Source: Christensenellaceae bacterium
GTDB lineage: Bacteria; Bacillota; Clostridia; Christensenellales; UBA1242
Reading direction: 5' to 3'
Assembly (NCBI GenBank): GCA_031262595.1
Contig: JAISHI010000007.1
Span: forward strand, 1-48,168
Length of the DNA: 48,168 bases
The translations under genes and the position numbers were made by a program. The notes under the pieces were generated by a model. That model was given only the letters and a program-made list of their open reading frames with translations. It made no database searches and had not been told where the DNA came from. Each line of letters opens with the position of its first letter. Position 1 is the stretch's first letter. Shown one piece after another: positions 6,624 through 15,225 of the stretch.

Positions 6624-9600
6624 CTAATTGATATCCGTTATGACCTCAAGCGCTTCCTTTATATTCGCGGGGCCGTCCTTCCCAACGCGTTTAAGCGCCG
6701 ATATCGACCATTCAGTATAGTTCTTTTTGTATTTAGCTGGATCAGTGTGCGCGAGGTGTTGTATAGATGCTTCGGCTTGTCCTATTACAATGTCGGCAAA
6801 TTTCTCAACCTCTCTTTCGCCATGGTCTAGGGATATATTTTGAGAGATCGCATTCACGGCGCTCCTGAAAGTCATACCATCTCCACCATCGACATACGTT
6901 TTAAGAGCCTTGTTAAACAATCGTTTATACTCTTCCATAGGATCTGGATTCTTGGTCGTGCTCTTATCCTTTTCGTCTTTTTTATCTTCTTTTTTCTGCT
7001 CTTTTGGCAACCTAACCCTATCTGGATCTATGCCTAAGTCGTTTAAAGTATCTTCGATCGTTGCGCCGGCGCGGAGTTTTTGTTCGAAGATGTTTTTTAC
7101 CGCATTAAGAAGGGTATGGCGCTCCTTTTCGTTCTCATTTAAGAAGTAATATTGTTTGCCGTTTGTGCGGATTGGGTCGATGATAACGCCGTCGTTGTCC
7201 CGCGCCTTAGTTAGCGGTGCAAGTGTTCCTGCGGTTTGCGCGCTAACATTCATTAACTCCTGTTGTATTTTATCGAACGCGAATCCTTCCTCTTTGAATT
7301 GATTTCGAGTTGGACCCGGCGCGTCGAAAGTTGACTCAGGCGCTCTGGCCGGCATAGACGTTTCGAGCGATATCCAATCCAGAACTCCGTTGTCCGTTAA
7401 AGCCTCGCGCATTGGCGTCGGGTGTGTCTGGTCTAGAACGGCTTGCGCGATACTTTCTTTAATTGCTTCTTCGTAAGTAAAATGTTGATTACGAGCGTTG
7501 CCATAAAAGAAAACAGGCGCGCCATTTTGATCGACCACTTGCTTGTTATTTTCCATCAGCCTCGAAATCGGTGGGTAGACGTGTCTAGGCGGCGTCAAAC
7601 CGTCTAAGCGGTTATCAAGCCTAACCCTTGTATAGCCGTGTCTTCTGGCTTCGGTCTTAAATTCATCGCTTGCCCAAGTTGGGCTGCCGATTGTTGTTGG
7701 TGTTTGCGTTGTTGGTGCAGGAGCAGGAGTAGGCGCTGGAGCTGGTGCAGGCGTTGGGGCAGGGGTCGGCGCAGGAGCAGGAGTAGGCGCTGGTGCTGGG
7801 GCGGCTAACGCGTTGTCTCGTTCCGTTCTCGCTTGATCGCGTTGGGCTATCGCTTGGTCGAATTTTTGTGTTAATTCGTCTATTTTCGCCTTATGGTCGG
7901 CTTGCATTTGCTTTATTTGCTGGCTTAAAGTCGCGGTTGCTGCGTCAACTGCGGCTTTAATGGCGGCTTCTATACTTTGTTGCTGCGTGGAGAGTTTCGC
8001 TTCTAGGGTTGCATTTTTTCGGCGCTCTTCCGCGAGCTCGTCGGGGAGTGTTTGGTCTTCAAGCCGCCTTTCAAGGTCCTTATTTTTTGCGCGCAAACCC
8101 TCGATTTCAGTTTCAAGCGCTTGGTCGGCGTCTGTGCTATTTCCGCGTTCGGCTCGTTCTCTCTCGAACTCCTCGCGCTCCTTTTTTAATTCTTCGTGTT
8201 CTTTTTTTAGTTCAGCGCGATCCTCCGCAATCTCGGCTTTGATCTTTTTAAGTTCTTCGAGTAAAGCCTCGTTTTCGGCATTTAATTTTTCGTCAGTCTT
8301 CGTTCGCTTCGTCCGCTTAGTCGGCTGTTTCTCTTTTTTAATTTGCTCTTTGATTTCTTCAACCTCTTCGGCGAGGGGGATTTCTTCTTTTTCGATTTTG
8401 GGTTCAGGTTTCGCTTCGGGTTCGAGTTTGGTGCTTTTATCGTTCGTCTTTTCGAGCAACGAGATAATATTTTTTAAAACTTCATCAAAAGTCGCTTGGT
8501 CATCATAGTATGGCTTATAAAGTTCTTCGATTTTTGAAAAATGGTTTTTAATAAATCCTGCTAGATCGTAGGTGTCTGCATAGGGCAAAAGAGCCTCGAT
8601 GAGTTTGTCGCGCCGTAGAAAGTTGCTAAAAGGAGAGTCTTCGGTCGCCAGCTCGTGAAACATTTGTGCGAGCGCCTCGATTTGAGAATTTTCGTTTTTA
8701 ACCTCGGGTTTTGTCACGGTTTCTTCTTCTTTCTCGTTCGCGAGGAGCGACGTTAGTCTAGTTTTAAAGATCGAGAAGAATTTTTGCCAAGTTTCTTTAT
8801 TAAAATACTCTTCATCATTCCCTACTAGGTGCCTTGTTCCGCTCTCGTCGAGAGCGCTGTTGTATGCGCGAACGAGGGCGGGTGTATTATTTTCAATAAG
8901 TTCCGCGATATCGTTCGCTTTCATTTCGTAGAGTTGCCAGATAGTGTCGGTAAGAAGATTGGCGTGGTCGAAAGAAAGGGTTGCGTCCTTTTCCATAATT
9001 CTCCCTCTGAGCACCTCAAACGACCAAACCATGCCGTCCTCGAGTTCTTGCTTTATATCTTCTTGTGTTGTTGTTTCCGTTTCGGTTGCTTCTTCTTCTG
9101 CCGCCATTTCCTCAACTTCATTCGTCTTCCCGAGCAACGCATTGAGTTCAGCCATATAATCATAGTCATAGCCAAGCTCGTAGTCGTTCTTGCTGAATTC
9201 TTTCTCGTCATTTCTAAAAATTTTAACGACGGCTTTAGAATGGTTTTCAACAAGCTGCTCAATTTCTGATGGTTTGAAATTTTGTAAAAGATTACGGGCT
9301 ATCCGTTTTGGGTCGACACTAGACATTCCCAAATTATAAGAAAAAGAGAAACGCCCTGCTTTTTTTCTAAGTTTCTTCGCAAGCGCGTCGATTTGCGCGG
9401 TATCAATTTGTATTAGTGGGGTTATATCGAGTTCTGCAAAGAGTGGGGCTAATTCACCTTTCAAACGTGAGAGATATTCGCGCCATTTGTTATCTTCGGC
9501 ATATTCTGGGCTGGTTCGCTCCCACCACGCTTCACGTTGAGTAGTGTATTCCTCTAAAATGGCGCCGTTTTTCAAGAAAAAGTCAGCGAGGGCGTTTGCC

Positions 9601-9755
9601 TGCGTGTCAACAAGAGTGGGGAGCAGAGCATGCCCCAAGAACTCATAAAGCACATGTATGATGCCGTTTATCGTGGCATAATCCAAGCGTCCGGCAGTAT
9701 TTTTTTCAAGTCGAGCATAAACAGACTCTTCATTTAATTCTTCGTTTTCCGCCAT
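6624..9755 (-). CDS. Large repeat-containing coiled-coil protein with Pro-Ala linker
   Basis: 1043 residues from ATG 9755, chosen because GGAGG lies five bases upstream; the ATG at 9767 is upstream of that site. No known family. The first ~450 residues look like repeated helical modules, each with a helix of the type IEQLVENHSKAVVKIF, IAELIENNTPALVRAY or LAGFIKNHFSKIEELY. About 450-650 is a Glu/Lys-rich coiled coil, followed by a Pro-Ala-Thr linker (about 651-680) encoded by tandem DNA repeats. A C-terminal globular region contains a charged insert (KEQKKEDKKDEKDK). No signal peptide or membrane span is seen, so it is probably a cytoplasmic scaffold or filament-like protein. Function unknown. 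Confidence 0.8.
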   Translation of the reverse strand: MAENEELNEESVYARLEKNTAGRLDYATINGIIHVLYEFLGHALLPTLVDTQANALADFFLKNGAILEEYTTQREAWWERTSPEYAEDNKWREYLSRLKGELAPLFAELDITPLIQIDTAQIDALAKKLRKKAGRFSFSYNLGMSSVDPKRIARNLLQNFKPSEIEQLVENHSKAVVKIFRNDEKEFSKNDYELGYDYDYMAELNALLGKTNEVEEMAAEEEATETETTTQEDIKQELEDGMVWSFEVLRGRIMEKDATLSFDHANLLTDTIWQLYEMKANDIAELIENNTPALVRAYNSALDESGTRHLVGNDEEYFNKETWQKFFSIFKTRLTSLLANEKEEETVTKPEVKNENSQIEALAQMFHELATEDSPFSNFLRRDKLIEALLPYADTYDLAGFIKNHFSKIEELYKPYYDDQATFDEVLKNIISLLEKTNDKSTKLEPEAKPEPKIEKEEIPLAEEVEEIKEQIKKEKQPTKRTKRTKTDEKLNAENEALLEELKKIKAEIAEDRAELKKEHEELKKEREEFERERAERGNSTDADQALETEIEGLRAKNKDLERRLEDQTLPDELAEERRKNATLEAKLSTQQQSIEAAIKAAVDAATATLSQQIKQMQADHKAKIDELTQKFDQAIAQRDQARTERDNALAAPAPAPTPAPAPTPAPTPAPAPAPTPAPAPTTQTPTTIGSPTWASDEFKTEARRHGYTRVRLDNRLDGLTPPRHVYPPISRLMENNKQVVDQNGAPVFFYGNARNQHFTYEEAIKESIAQAVLDQTHPTPMREALTDNGVLDWISLETSMPARAPESTFDAPGPTRNQFKEEGFAFDKIQQELMNVSAQTAGTLAPLTKARDNDGVIIDPIRTNGKQYYFLNENEKERHTLLNAVKNIFEQKLRAGATIEDTLNDLGIDPDRVRLPKEQKKEDKKDEKDKSTTKNPDPMEEYKRLFNKALKTYVDGGDGMTFRSAVNAISQNISLDHGEREVEKFADIVIGQAEASIQHLAHTDPAKYKKNYTEWSISALKRVGKDGPANIKEALEVITDIN
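7717..7802. repeat. GC-rich tandem repeat encoding the Pro-Ala linker
   Basis: The same 23 bases occur at 7717-7739 and 7771-7793, 54 bases apart, inside a longer array of GCAGG/GCTGG units. The encoded linker alternates AP and TP. Its length could vary between strains. Confidence 0.75.
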
Positions 9756-9784
9756 ATTAACCTCCATTATGTCGTTATTCGTTA

Positions 9785-9813
9785 GTATAATATTTTCTCG
9801 GGTTTTTAGTCAA
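9785..9813 (-). promoter_or_regulatory. Promoter of the large coiled-coil protein
   Basis: On the minus strand: TTGACT (9813-9808), 17-base spacer, TTATAC (9790-9785). It gives a short leader that carries the GGAGG ribosome binding site before ATG 9755. Confidence 0.5.
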
Positions 9814-9829
9814 ACGAAATACGAAACAA

Positions 9830-9852
9830 AAACCCCGCGATTTGCGAGGTTT
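9830..9852 (-). terminator. tuf terminator
   Basis: Read on the minus strand, AAACCTCGC pairs with GCGGGGTTT and runs into TTTTTG, 28 bases after the tuf stop codon. Confidence 0.75.
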
Positions 9853-9880
9853 CCGTAAAATCTTAAACGATTTCAAGCAA

Positions 9881-11080
9881 TTATTTGATGATGCTTGCAA
9901 CAACGCCTGAACCAACCGTGTGTCCGCCTTCGCGAATTGCGAAACGCAAACCTTGTTCGATAGCGATTGGGGTGATGAGTTTAATCGTCATACTGATGTT
10001 GTCGCCAGGCATAACCATTTCAACGCCCTTAGGAAGGTCGATTGTTCCGGTAACGTCGGTTGTTCGGAAATAGAATTGTGGACGATATCCGTTGAAGAAT
10101 GGAGTATGACGTCCGCCTTCTTCCTTTTTAAGAACGTAAACTTCGGCTGTAAACTCGGTGTGTGGGGTAATGCTCTTTGGAGCAGCGATAACTTGACCGC
10201 GTTGGATATCCTTACGGTCTACGCCACGAAGAAGAACGCCCGCGTTGTCCCCAGCCATTGCGCTGTCAAGGTTTTTACGGAACATTTCGATACCCGTGAT
10301 TGTTGTAGTTTTGCTTGAACCCATACCAACGATGTCAACAACGTCGTTAAGTTTGCATTGTCCGCGCTCAACCCTACCAGTTGCAACAGTTCCACGACCT
10401 GTGATTGTTAAAACGTCCTCAACAGGCATAAGGAAAGGCTTATCGATATCGCGTTTTGGGTCAGGGATAAATTCATCAACAGCATCCATAAGTTTGAAGA
10501 TGCATTCGTTGTCGGCGTCGATTTTGCCGGCTTGCGCTGCTGCGAGTGCTTTCGCTGCCGAACCGCGGATAATAGGCGTTTTGTCGCCAGGGAACGAATA
10601 TTTCGTTAAAAGTTCGCGGATTTCCATCTCAACGAGGTCTTGAAGTTCTGCGTCGTCTGCGAGGTCGCATTTGTTCATGAAAACAACGATATATGGAACA
10701 CCAACTTGACGAGCAAGCAAGATGTGCTCGCGCGTTTGTGGCATAGGGCCGTCTGTTGCAGCAACAACGAGAATTGCGCCGTCCATTTGTGCAGCACCCG
10801 TTATCATGTTTTTAACGTAGTCCGCGTGCCCTGGGCAGTCAACGTGCGCGTAGTGGCGTTTCGCTGTTTCATATTCAACGTGCGCCGTGTTTATCGTGAT
10901 TCCACGTGCCTTTTCTTCTGGGGCTTTATCGATCATGTCGTAAGCCATTGCTTGTGCGCCACCTTTCATTGCAAGCGTTGTGCAAATAGCGGCTGTTAGG
11001 GTTGTTTTGCCGTGGTCAACGTGGCCGATTGTGCCGATATTGATGTGTGGCTTACCCCTATTAAAATTTTCCTTTGCCAT
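9881..11080 (-). CDS. tuf: Elongation factor Tu
   Basis: 399 residues, full length. GTPase that delivers aminoacyl-tRNA to the ribosome. Visible GTP-binding elements are GHVDHGKTT (G1, ~19-27), the switch I region ending [14 protein letters not shown] (G3), NKCD (G4) and GSA (G5). Domains 2 and 3 follow and end with the usual [13 protein letters not shown]. It is a single-gene unit with its own consensus promoter, an AAAAGGAG ribosome binding site and a terminator, instead of sitting in a str operon (rpsL-rpsG-fusA-tuf). Confidence 0.98.
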   Translation of the reverse strand: MAKENFNRGKPHINIGTIGHVDHGKTTLTAAICTTLAMKGGAQAMAYDMIDKAPEEKARGITINTAHVEYETAKRHYAHVDCPGHADYVKNMITGAAQMDGAILVVAATDGPMPQTREHILLARQVGVPYIVVFMNKCDLADDAELQDLVEMEIRELLTKYSFPGDKTPIIRGSAAKALAAAQAGKIDADNECIFKLMDAVDEFIPDPKRDIDKPFLMPVEDVLTITGRGTVATGRVERGQCKLNDVVDIVGMGSSKTTTITGIEMFRKNLDSAMAGDNAGVLLRGVDRKDIQRGQVIAAPKSITPHTEFTAEVYVLKKEEGGRHTPFFNGYRPQFYFRTTDVTGTIDLPKGVEMVMPGDNISMTIKLITPIAIEQGLRFAIREGGHTVGSGVVASIIK

Positions 11081-11124
11081 TTTGGTTTAATTCTCCTTTT
11101 TTATTTTTATAAATAGCAGTTTTG

Positions 11125-11154
11125 ATTATAGACATAATGGGCGTATGTTGTCAA
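11125..11154 (-). promoter_or_regulatory. tuf promoter
   Basis: On the minus strand: perfect TTGACA (11154-11149), 18-base spacer, perfect TATAAT (11130-11125). The leader of about 35-40 bases contains the AAAAGGAG site. Confidence 0.85.
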
Positions 11155-11171
11155 CAACCTTTTTTATGGTT

Positions 11172-11738
11172 TTAAGGCTCTTCATAATAATAAGAATAGT
11201 CGATTCCTTTCATAAAGGTTTCGCGGTCGTCGATTTTATCGGTTAGGGCAGGTTTTATTAACGCTTTTATACCGGTGGCGTCGTTAACACTTTTGCGCAT
11301 CGCTTCTAAATAGTCGTTTTTCGGGATTTTACTCCAATCAACGCATTTTTTAAGCGCGCGTTTTAACATAAGGTCAAGCCAAATTCGTGTTGCGCGGCCG
11401 TTGCCTTCCATAAAAGGGTGGGCAATATTCATTTCAATATATTTGTTTATGATTTCGTCGAAGGTTGTTTCCGGCATTTTCTCGATATTCGGCAGCGTTG
11501 TTTTAAAATACTGGCACGGCGCAAATGCAAAGCCGCCTTTCGAAATATTCTTATCGCGAAGTTGCCCAGCGAAAGAATATAGCCCGCCGAAAAGATAGCC
11601 GTGAATTTGTTGCAAGCCATTAATCGTGCCGGCGTCTGTCTCGTTTAAAAATTCACTATCGAAAAGGGTATAGGCTTTTGTTTTGCTTTGCTTGTCAATT
11701 GTGCTGTCGCCAAAAAATCGAATCGAAATTTTCCCCAT
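11172..11738 (-). CDS. Class III Fic adenylyltransferase
   Basis: 188 residues, single Fic domain. The active-site loop is HPFMEGNGRATR (107-118), matching HPFx[D/E]GNGRxxR. The flap region FAGQLRDKNISKGGF (57-70) and the closing helix SYYYEE (182-187) align closely with the Neisseria meningitidis Fic protein, in which Ser182 and Glu186 form the C-terminal autoinhibitory motif. Those two residues are at the same positions here; the usual following Gly/Asn is Glu. Relatives transfer AMP to DNA gyrase or topoisomerase IV subunits. No antitoxin gene is adjacent, which fits a self-inhibited class III protein. There is no clear ribosome binding site; a TTGTAA-17-CATAGT promoter ends about ten bases before the ATG. 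Confidence 0.9.
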   Translation of the reverse strand: MGKISIRFFGDSTIDKQSKTKAYTLFDSEFLNETDAGTINGLQQIHGYLFGGLYSFAGQLRDKNISKGGFAFAPCQYFKTTLPNIEKMPETTFDEIINKYIEMNIAHPFMEGNGRATRIWLDLMLKRALKKCVDWSKIPKNDYLEAMRKSVNDATGIKALIKPALTDKIDDRETFMKGIDYSYYYEEP

Positions 11739-11849
11739 TGCTATTGCAACTATGGCATATCGGCGAGCATTTTACAATCAAAATAATCCATTATCAAAAA
11801 ATTTTATAAGTTTTATCGAAAATTCGCTAAAAAATTTGTCGAAATTTGC

Positions 11850-11878
11850 TTGACGAAATATCGACATATGAATAAATT
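11850..11878 (+). promoter_or_regulatory. Promoter of the exported protein gene
   Basis: TTGACG (11850-11855), 17-base spacer, TAAATT (11873-11878), followed by a short leader with GGGAGG just ahead of ATG 11902. Confidence 0.55.
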
Positions 11879-11901
11879 TAGACGCATTGGGAGGTTTTTA
11901 G

Positions 11902-12483
11902 ATGAAAAGTTTAGGATTTCTTTGGACGAAAATTGCCGTTTCGGTTCTTGCAGTTTGCGCAATCGGCGGGGTTAGCGCGATAACTTTTGCCCATGCGGCT
12001 GGAACGGAAGAAAAGGAGAGTTGGGGTGTAAGTGGCAATATTGAATTTAGCGTTGTGAACGATGTTTCCGCGAGTTTGTTGGCTGAAGTTGAGGGGGCTA
12101 CACTCCAAGAAGGCAAGAAAAAGGTTTTTGAGAGCAGTGTTTCCGCGGAAGAGGCTGGCGATGATTTTGAGGAATGGGATCTTGGCGAAACTTTAGTCGC
12201 GGGCGATGAGAATACTGTGGTTTTCACGATAACAATATTTAACGACGAGGAAAACATGCCTTTGGCTGCAACTCTTGTGGGCGCTGGAGCGGGGATAGTA
12301 GTTGGTGGCGAGGCAAAGAAAAACGAAAACGGAGAAGATATTCACGTTGTTGTTATTGAGCCCAAAAAGAATGAATCATTCACTATAACTTATACGCCAG
12401 AGAAGGCAAACGAAGAGGGGATGTTAAGTTTTGACTTCTCACTAGAAATTGGGCGCGCCCCAGTCGCAACCGAAGCCGCTTAA
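11902..12483 (+). CDS. Exported or surface protein of unknown function
   Basis: 193 residues. The N-terminus has a short basic start, a hydrophobic stretch (about 8-28, WTKIAVSVLAVCAIGGVSAI) and a plausible signal peptidase site after FAHA. The rest is acidic and mostly beta-strand-like, with alternating hydrophobic residues (TVVFTITIFND, HVVVIEPKK, SFTITYTPE). It may be a small beta-sandwich; I do not recognise the family. The layout recalls secreted TasA/camelysin-like matrix proteins, but there is no diagnostic motif, so that is speculation. GGGAGG precedes the ATG. The gene is monocistronic and faces the DUF1540 gene tail to tail. Confidence 0.65.
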   Translation: MKSLGFLWTKIAVSVLAVCAIGGVSAITFAHAAGTEEKESWGVSGNIEFSVVNDVSASLLAEVEGATLQEGKKKVFESSVSAEEAGDDFEEWDLGETLVAGDENTVVFTITIFNDEENMPLAATLVGAGAGIVVGGEAKKNENGEDIHVVVIEPKKNESFTITYTPEKANEEGMLSFDFSLEIGRAPVATEAA

Positions 12484-12484
12484 T

Positions 12485-12799
12485 TTACTTTGTCGTATAA
12501 CTAACGCATTCCGCACGGCTGTCGTTTCCGATAGCCGTTTGTATTGTTATGCCGTTCGCGAGGCAAATTTCGCGGTCGTTAAAAAGGCAAAGTTTGGCTT
12601 TACAACAAATATCCGTTTCCGTCGGTTTTCGGGGCGCGAGTTCTTTCGAAAATTCGAATAAGCCTTTCGTTGGCATTTTCTTGTTCTCGTCTTTTCGATA
12701 ACTTCCGCAAGCCGCGCAACGAAAAACGTTTATTTCATTTGCCGAGCAATTTTGGTTCTCATTAAACACACAATCGTGTTGCTTACATCTTATTTCCAT
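12485..12799 (-). CDS. DUF1540-type cysteine-rich small protein
   Basis: 104 residues with two similar cysteine modules. The N-terminal one is CKQHDCVFNENQNCSANEI with a later CAACGSY; the C-terminal one is CKAKLCLFNDREICLANGI with a later C. The pattern C-x4-C-x-N-x(5)-C-x-A-x-x-I is that of the DUF1540 domain, common in Clostridia and presumed to bind metal. No function is established for the family. The start has no ribosome binding site and lies close to A/T-rich -10-like bases (TCTAAT five bases upstream). Confidence 0.7.
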   Translation of the reverse strand: MEIRCKQHDCVFNENQNCSANEINVFRCAACGSYRKDENKKMPTKGLFEFSKELAPRKPTETDICCKAKLCLFNDREICLANGITIQTAIGNDSRAECVSYTTK

Positions 12800-12806
12800 A
12801 TATTAT

Positions 12807-12835
12807 TAGACATTATTTCCAAACCATGTTATCTT
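12807..12835 (+). promoter_or_regulatory. rplI promoter, leaderless spacing
   Basis: TAGACA (12807-12812), 17-base spacer, TATCTT (12830-12835), then five bases to the rplI ATG. No ribosome binding site is present. Confidence 0.55.
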
Positions 12836-12840
12836 AAACC

Positions 12841-13278
12841 ATGCAAATATATTTATTAAAAGACGTTAAAGGTAAGGGCAAGGCTGGCGACATAATAAAC
12901 GTCAACGACGGCTACGGCATGAACTTCTTAGTTAAAAACAAACTCGGGAAGGTTGCGGATAATGCGGTTTTATCCGAGAAAAAAGCGCGCGACGACAGTA
13001 AAAACTTTCATCGCGAGGAGGAAATCATAAGTTATAAGGCGCTTGTTAATAAATTGCGCGATATAACGGTTGCGCTTGATTGTAAAAAGGGCGAGAATGG
13101 ACGCCTTTTCGGCGCGATAACCGCAACCGAAATCGCCGACGGTTTAAAAAAACTCGGCATCGAAATAGATAAACGCTGGATAGATACTTTAATCGCCATA
13201 AAACAAACCGGCGAATACAAAATCCAAGTAAAATTTCCGTATCAAATCGTTGGTGAGTTTAGTTTAGTTGTTAAATAA
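12841..13278 (+). CDS. rplI: 50S ribosomal protein bL9
   Basis: 145 residues, full length. The N-terminal RNA-binding domain (MQIYLLKDVKGKGKAGDIINVNDGYGMNFL) matches the L9 signature, and the long connecting helix and C-terminal domain follow. bL9 binds 23S rRNA near the L1 stalk. It has its own leaderless-type promoter and is not next to rpsF/rpsR/dnaB as usual; instead a restriction-modification pair starts within 25 bases downstream, apparently on the same transcript. Confidence 0.95.
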   Translation: MQIYLLKDVKGKGKAGDIINVNDGYGMNFLVKNKLGKVADNAVLSEKKARDDSKNFHREEEIISYKALVNKLRDITVALDCKKGENGRLFGAITATEIADGLKKLGIEIDKRWIDTLIAIKQTGEYKIQVKFPYQIVGEFSLVVK

Positions 13279-13285
13279 AATATAA

Positions 13286-13293
13286 AAGGAGGG
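13286..13293 (+). promoter_or_regulatory. Strong Shine-Dalgarno that fixes the methyltransferase start
   Basis: AAGGAGGG lies eight bases before ATG 13302 but only two before ATG 13296, so 13302 is the likely start. Confidence 0.7.
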
Positions 13294-13301
13294 CAATGGG
13301 A

Positions 13302-14312
13302 ATGTGCGATTCTAAAATAGAATTAGGTCAGTTTTTCACGAAAAAAGACGTTTGGCTTAAACCACAAGTTAGAGATTTTATTTTGCAATCAAAATGCGAC
13401 GTTGCTTACGACCCTTTTGCTGGCGCGGGCGATTTATTAAACGCGGTTTCGAATGAATTTGAGAGAACAATTGGGCTGGATATAGACGAAAAACTTAGTT
13501 GGGAAAAGAACGATAGTTTATTAAAAATCCCGAGTATAGAGAACGCGATTATAATAACAAACCCGCCATATCTCGCGAAAAACTCCGCGACCCGAAAAGA
13601 CGCGGAAACAAAAAAATATTTTAAAAACTCGAAGTTCGAGGATTTATATTTGATCGCACTCGAACAAATGCTCCTCGCGCAAGACTTCGTTGTCGCGATT
13701 ATCCCCGAAACTTTCATAAACTCGAATTTTCGTAAGAACCGCCTAGCCTCTTTAACCGTTTTGGAAGAAAATCCGTTTGAAGATACGGAAAATCCTGTTT
13801 GTGTCGCTTGTTTTGATAATAAAAACAAAGATTTTTCGGAAATTAAGGTTTATAAAAACGAAACCTATATAAACTCGCTTGCCGAGATTTTCGCAGTCCG
13901 TTTCGAACCGCAAAACAATTTAAAGATAACGTTTAATTCGAAAAAAGGTTGGCTTGGGCTTAGGGCGATTGATACTTTATTCCCAACGAATACTATCAAG
14001 TTCGATTTTAAGGAAAATTTTAATTATGATTGGGAAAAGGGCATAAAAAATACTTCCCGCCACTTAACTTTAATCGATATCGATATCCCGCCAGCCTCTC
14101 GCGCTGAGTTTATTTTAAACTTAAATAAAATAATCAAAGACATACGCGAAGAATCCGCCGACTTATTATTATCGGCGTTTAAAGGCAACATGAAGAACGG
14201 CGTTCGGCGCAGGCGCTTAGACTATCGGCTTGCGCGGGCAATTATCGAGCGCGTTTATAGCGAGATGTTTCGGGGAGATTTATTCGCGCTACTAAAAAAG
14301 GAGGCGGTATGA
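13302..14312 (+). CDS. Type II DNA adenine methyltransferase
   Basis: 336 residues. Motif I is DPFAGAGD (AdoMet binding, ~37-44) and motif IV is NPPYLAKNSA (~87-96), an NPPY motif typical of N6-adenine (or N4-cytosine) methyltransferases. The N-terminal LGQFFTKKDVW matches the GQ(F/Y)FT element seen in gamma-type enzymes. It would methylate the host's recognition sites and so protect against the nuclease encoded next, with which it overlaps by four bases. Recognition sequence is not predictable here. The strong Shine-Dalgarno contrasts with the leaderless genes around it and fits later acquisition. Confidence 0.85.
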   Translation: MCDSKIELGQFFTKKDVWLKPQVRDFILQSKCDVAYDPFAGAGDLLNAVSNEFERTIGLDIDEKLSWEKNDSLLKIPSIENAIIITNPPYLAKNSATRKDAETKKYFKNSKFEDLYLIALEQMLLAQDFVVAIIPETFINSNFRKNRLASLTVLEENPFEDTENPVCVACFDNKNKDFSEIKVYKNETYINSLAEIFAVRFEPQNNLKITFNSKKGWLGLRAIDTLFPTNTIKFDFKENFNYDWEKGIKNTSRHLTLIDIDIPPASRAEFILNLNKIIKDIREESADLLLSAFKGNMKNGVRRRRLDYRLARAIIERVYSEMFRGDLFALLKKEAV

Positions 14313-15199
14313 AAAATTTAGAACTTTTCAAGTTGATTGAAACAAGCCCAGAGGTTGGAATTGACGCAAATTATAAACACGACAAAGTTATTTTAGAAGG
14401 AGAGTTAGTTCGCCAAAACCAAAAACTAATTGACTTAATAACGACCGCCGAAACTATTTTATCAAACAAAAGTTATTCCGCCGATGCGCTCGAAACGACG
14501 CTTAGCGAGATAAAAAAGGTTTTAGGCGTTAGCGGAATGAACTTTTCTTGCTTCGCCCAATTCTTACATACATTAAATCTAACTTTTAGGGACGTTATAG
14601 AAGCTGACGACGCAGGGTTTTTAATTCATATATTAAAAGAATATATAAAAAATAGGCATCAACTTTATAAGCACTACGGCTACTCGCCGATTGTCTTGCA
14701 AGTCGGGTATGATAGTTATTCGAATAGGCGTTTGGGCGTTGCAGGTTTAAATAAAATAAAAGCGCAACTTCTAGAAAACGGCGTTGATTATATTATATTC
14801 CCCGATAAAGCGGATAAAGACGAGTTTAATAAACTTTTAAGGGATAACAAAATTAAATTTAAGTTCCGCGATGACCATAATAATAAATACCCTGACGTTT
14901 GTTTTAAGATTGGCGACGAGATTTTTATTTGTGAACACAAACATATAACTGGGCGCGGCGGCTCGCAAGACAAACAAATTTTAGAAACCATTGATTTTAT
15001 AAAATACGGCGAAAAGAAAGTTCATTATGTTTCGTATATGGACGGGCTTGCTGTAAACGATTTTGTTTTAGGAGCAACCGCAAAAACGAAAACGCAATAC
15101 GAAAATATAGTAAAACACTTAAAAGAGTTTCCTAATAATTATTTTGTTAATACAGGCGGTTTCGACGAGTTGTTGAAATATTTTAAATCTCGCATATAA
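14309..15199 (+). CDS. Type II restriction endonuclease (PD-(D/E)xK type)
   Basis: 296 residues. The C-terminal half carries a PD-(D/E)xK-like core: YPDVCFKIGDEIFICEHKH, with Asp196 and Glu209-x-Lys211, followed by GRGGSQDKQ. The N-terminal half is helical and may bind DNA. Position and four-base overlap with a methyltransferase identify it as the partner nuclease. AAAGGAGG precedes its ATG. I do not recognise the isoschizomer family. The frame is intact, so the system is probably active. Confidence 0.75.
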   Translation: MKNLELFKLIETSPEVGIDANYKHDKVILEGELVRQNQKLIDLITTAETILSNKSYSADALETTLSEIKKVLGVSGMNFSCFAQFLHTLNLTFRDVIEADDAGFLIHILKEYIKNRHQLYKHYGYSPIVLQVGYDSYSNRRLGVAGLNKIKAQLLENGVDYIIFPDKADKDEFNKLLRDNKIKFKFRDDHNNKYPDVCFKIGDEIFICEHKHITGRGGSQDKQILETIDFIKYGEKKVHYVSYMDGLAVNDFVLGATAKTKTQYENIVKHLKEFPNNYFVNTGGFDELLKYFKSRI

Positions 15200-15225
15200 A
15201 TATTTAGATATAAAAGGAGAAGAAG

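Noticed and set aside
7960-8508. 182-residue plus-strand serine-rich frame
   Set aside because: Shadow of the Glu/Lys-rich coiled coil on the other strand; composition is low complexity and there is no start signal.
11739-11849. Antitoxin gene for Fic in the interval upstream of it
   Set aside because: No reading frame of useful length; a class III Fic carries its own inhibitory helix.
12449-12661. 70-residue plus-strand frame opposite the DUF1540 gene
   Set aside because: It overlaps both the exported protein and the DUF1540 gene, whose cysteine pattern is convincing.
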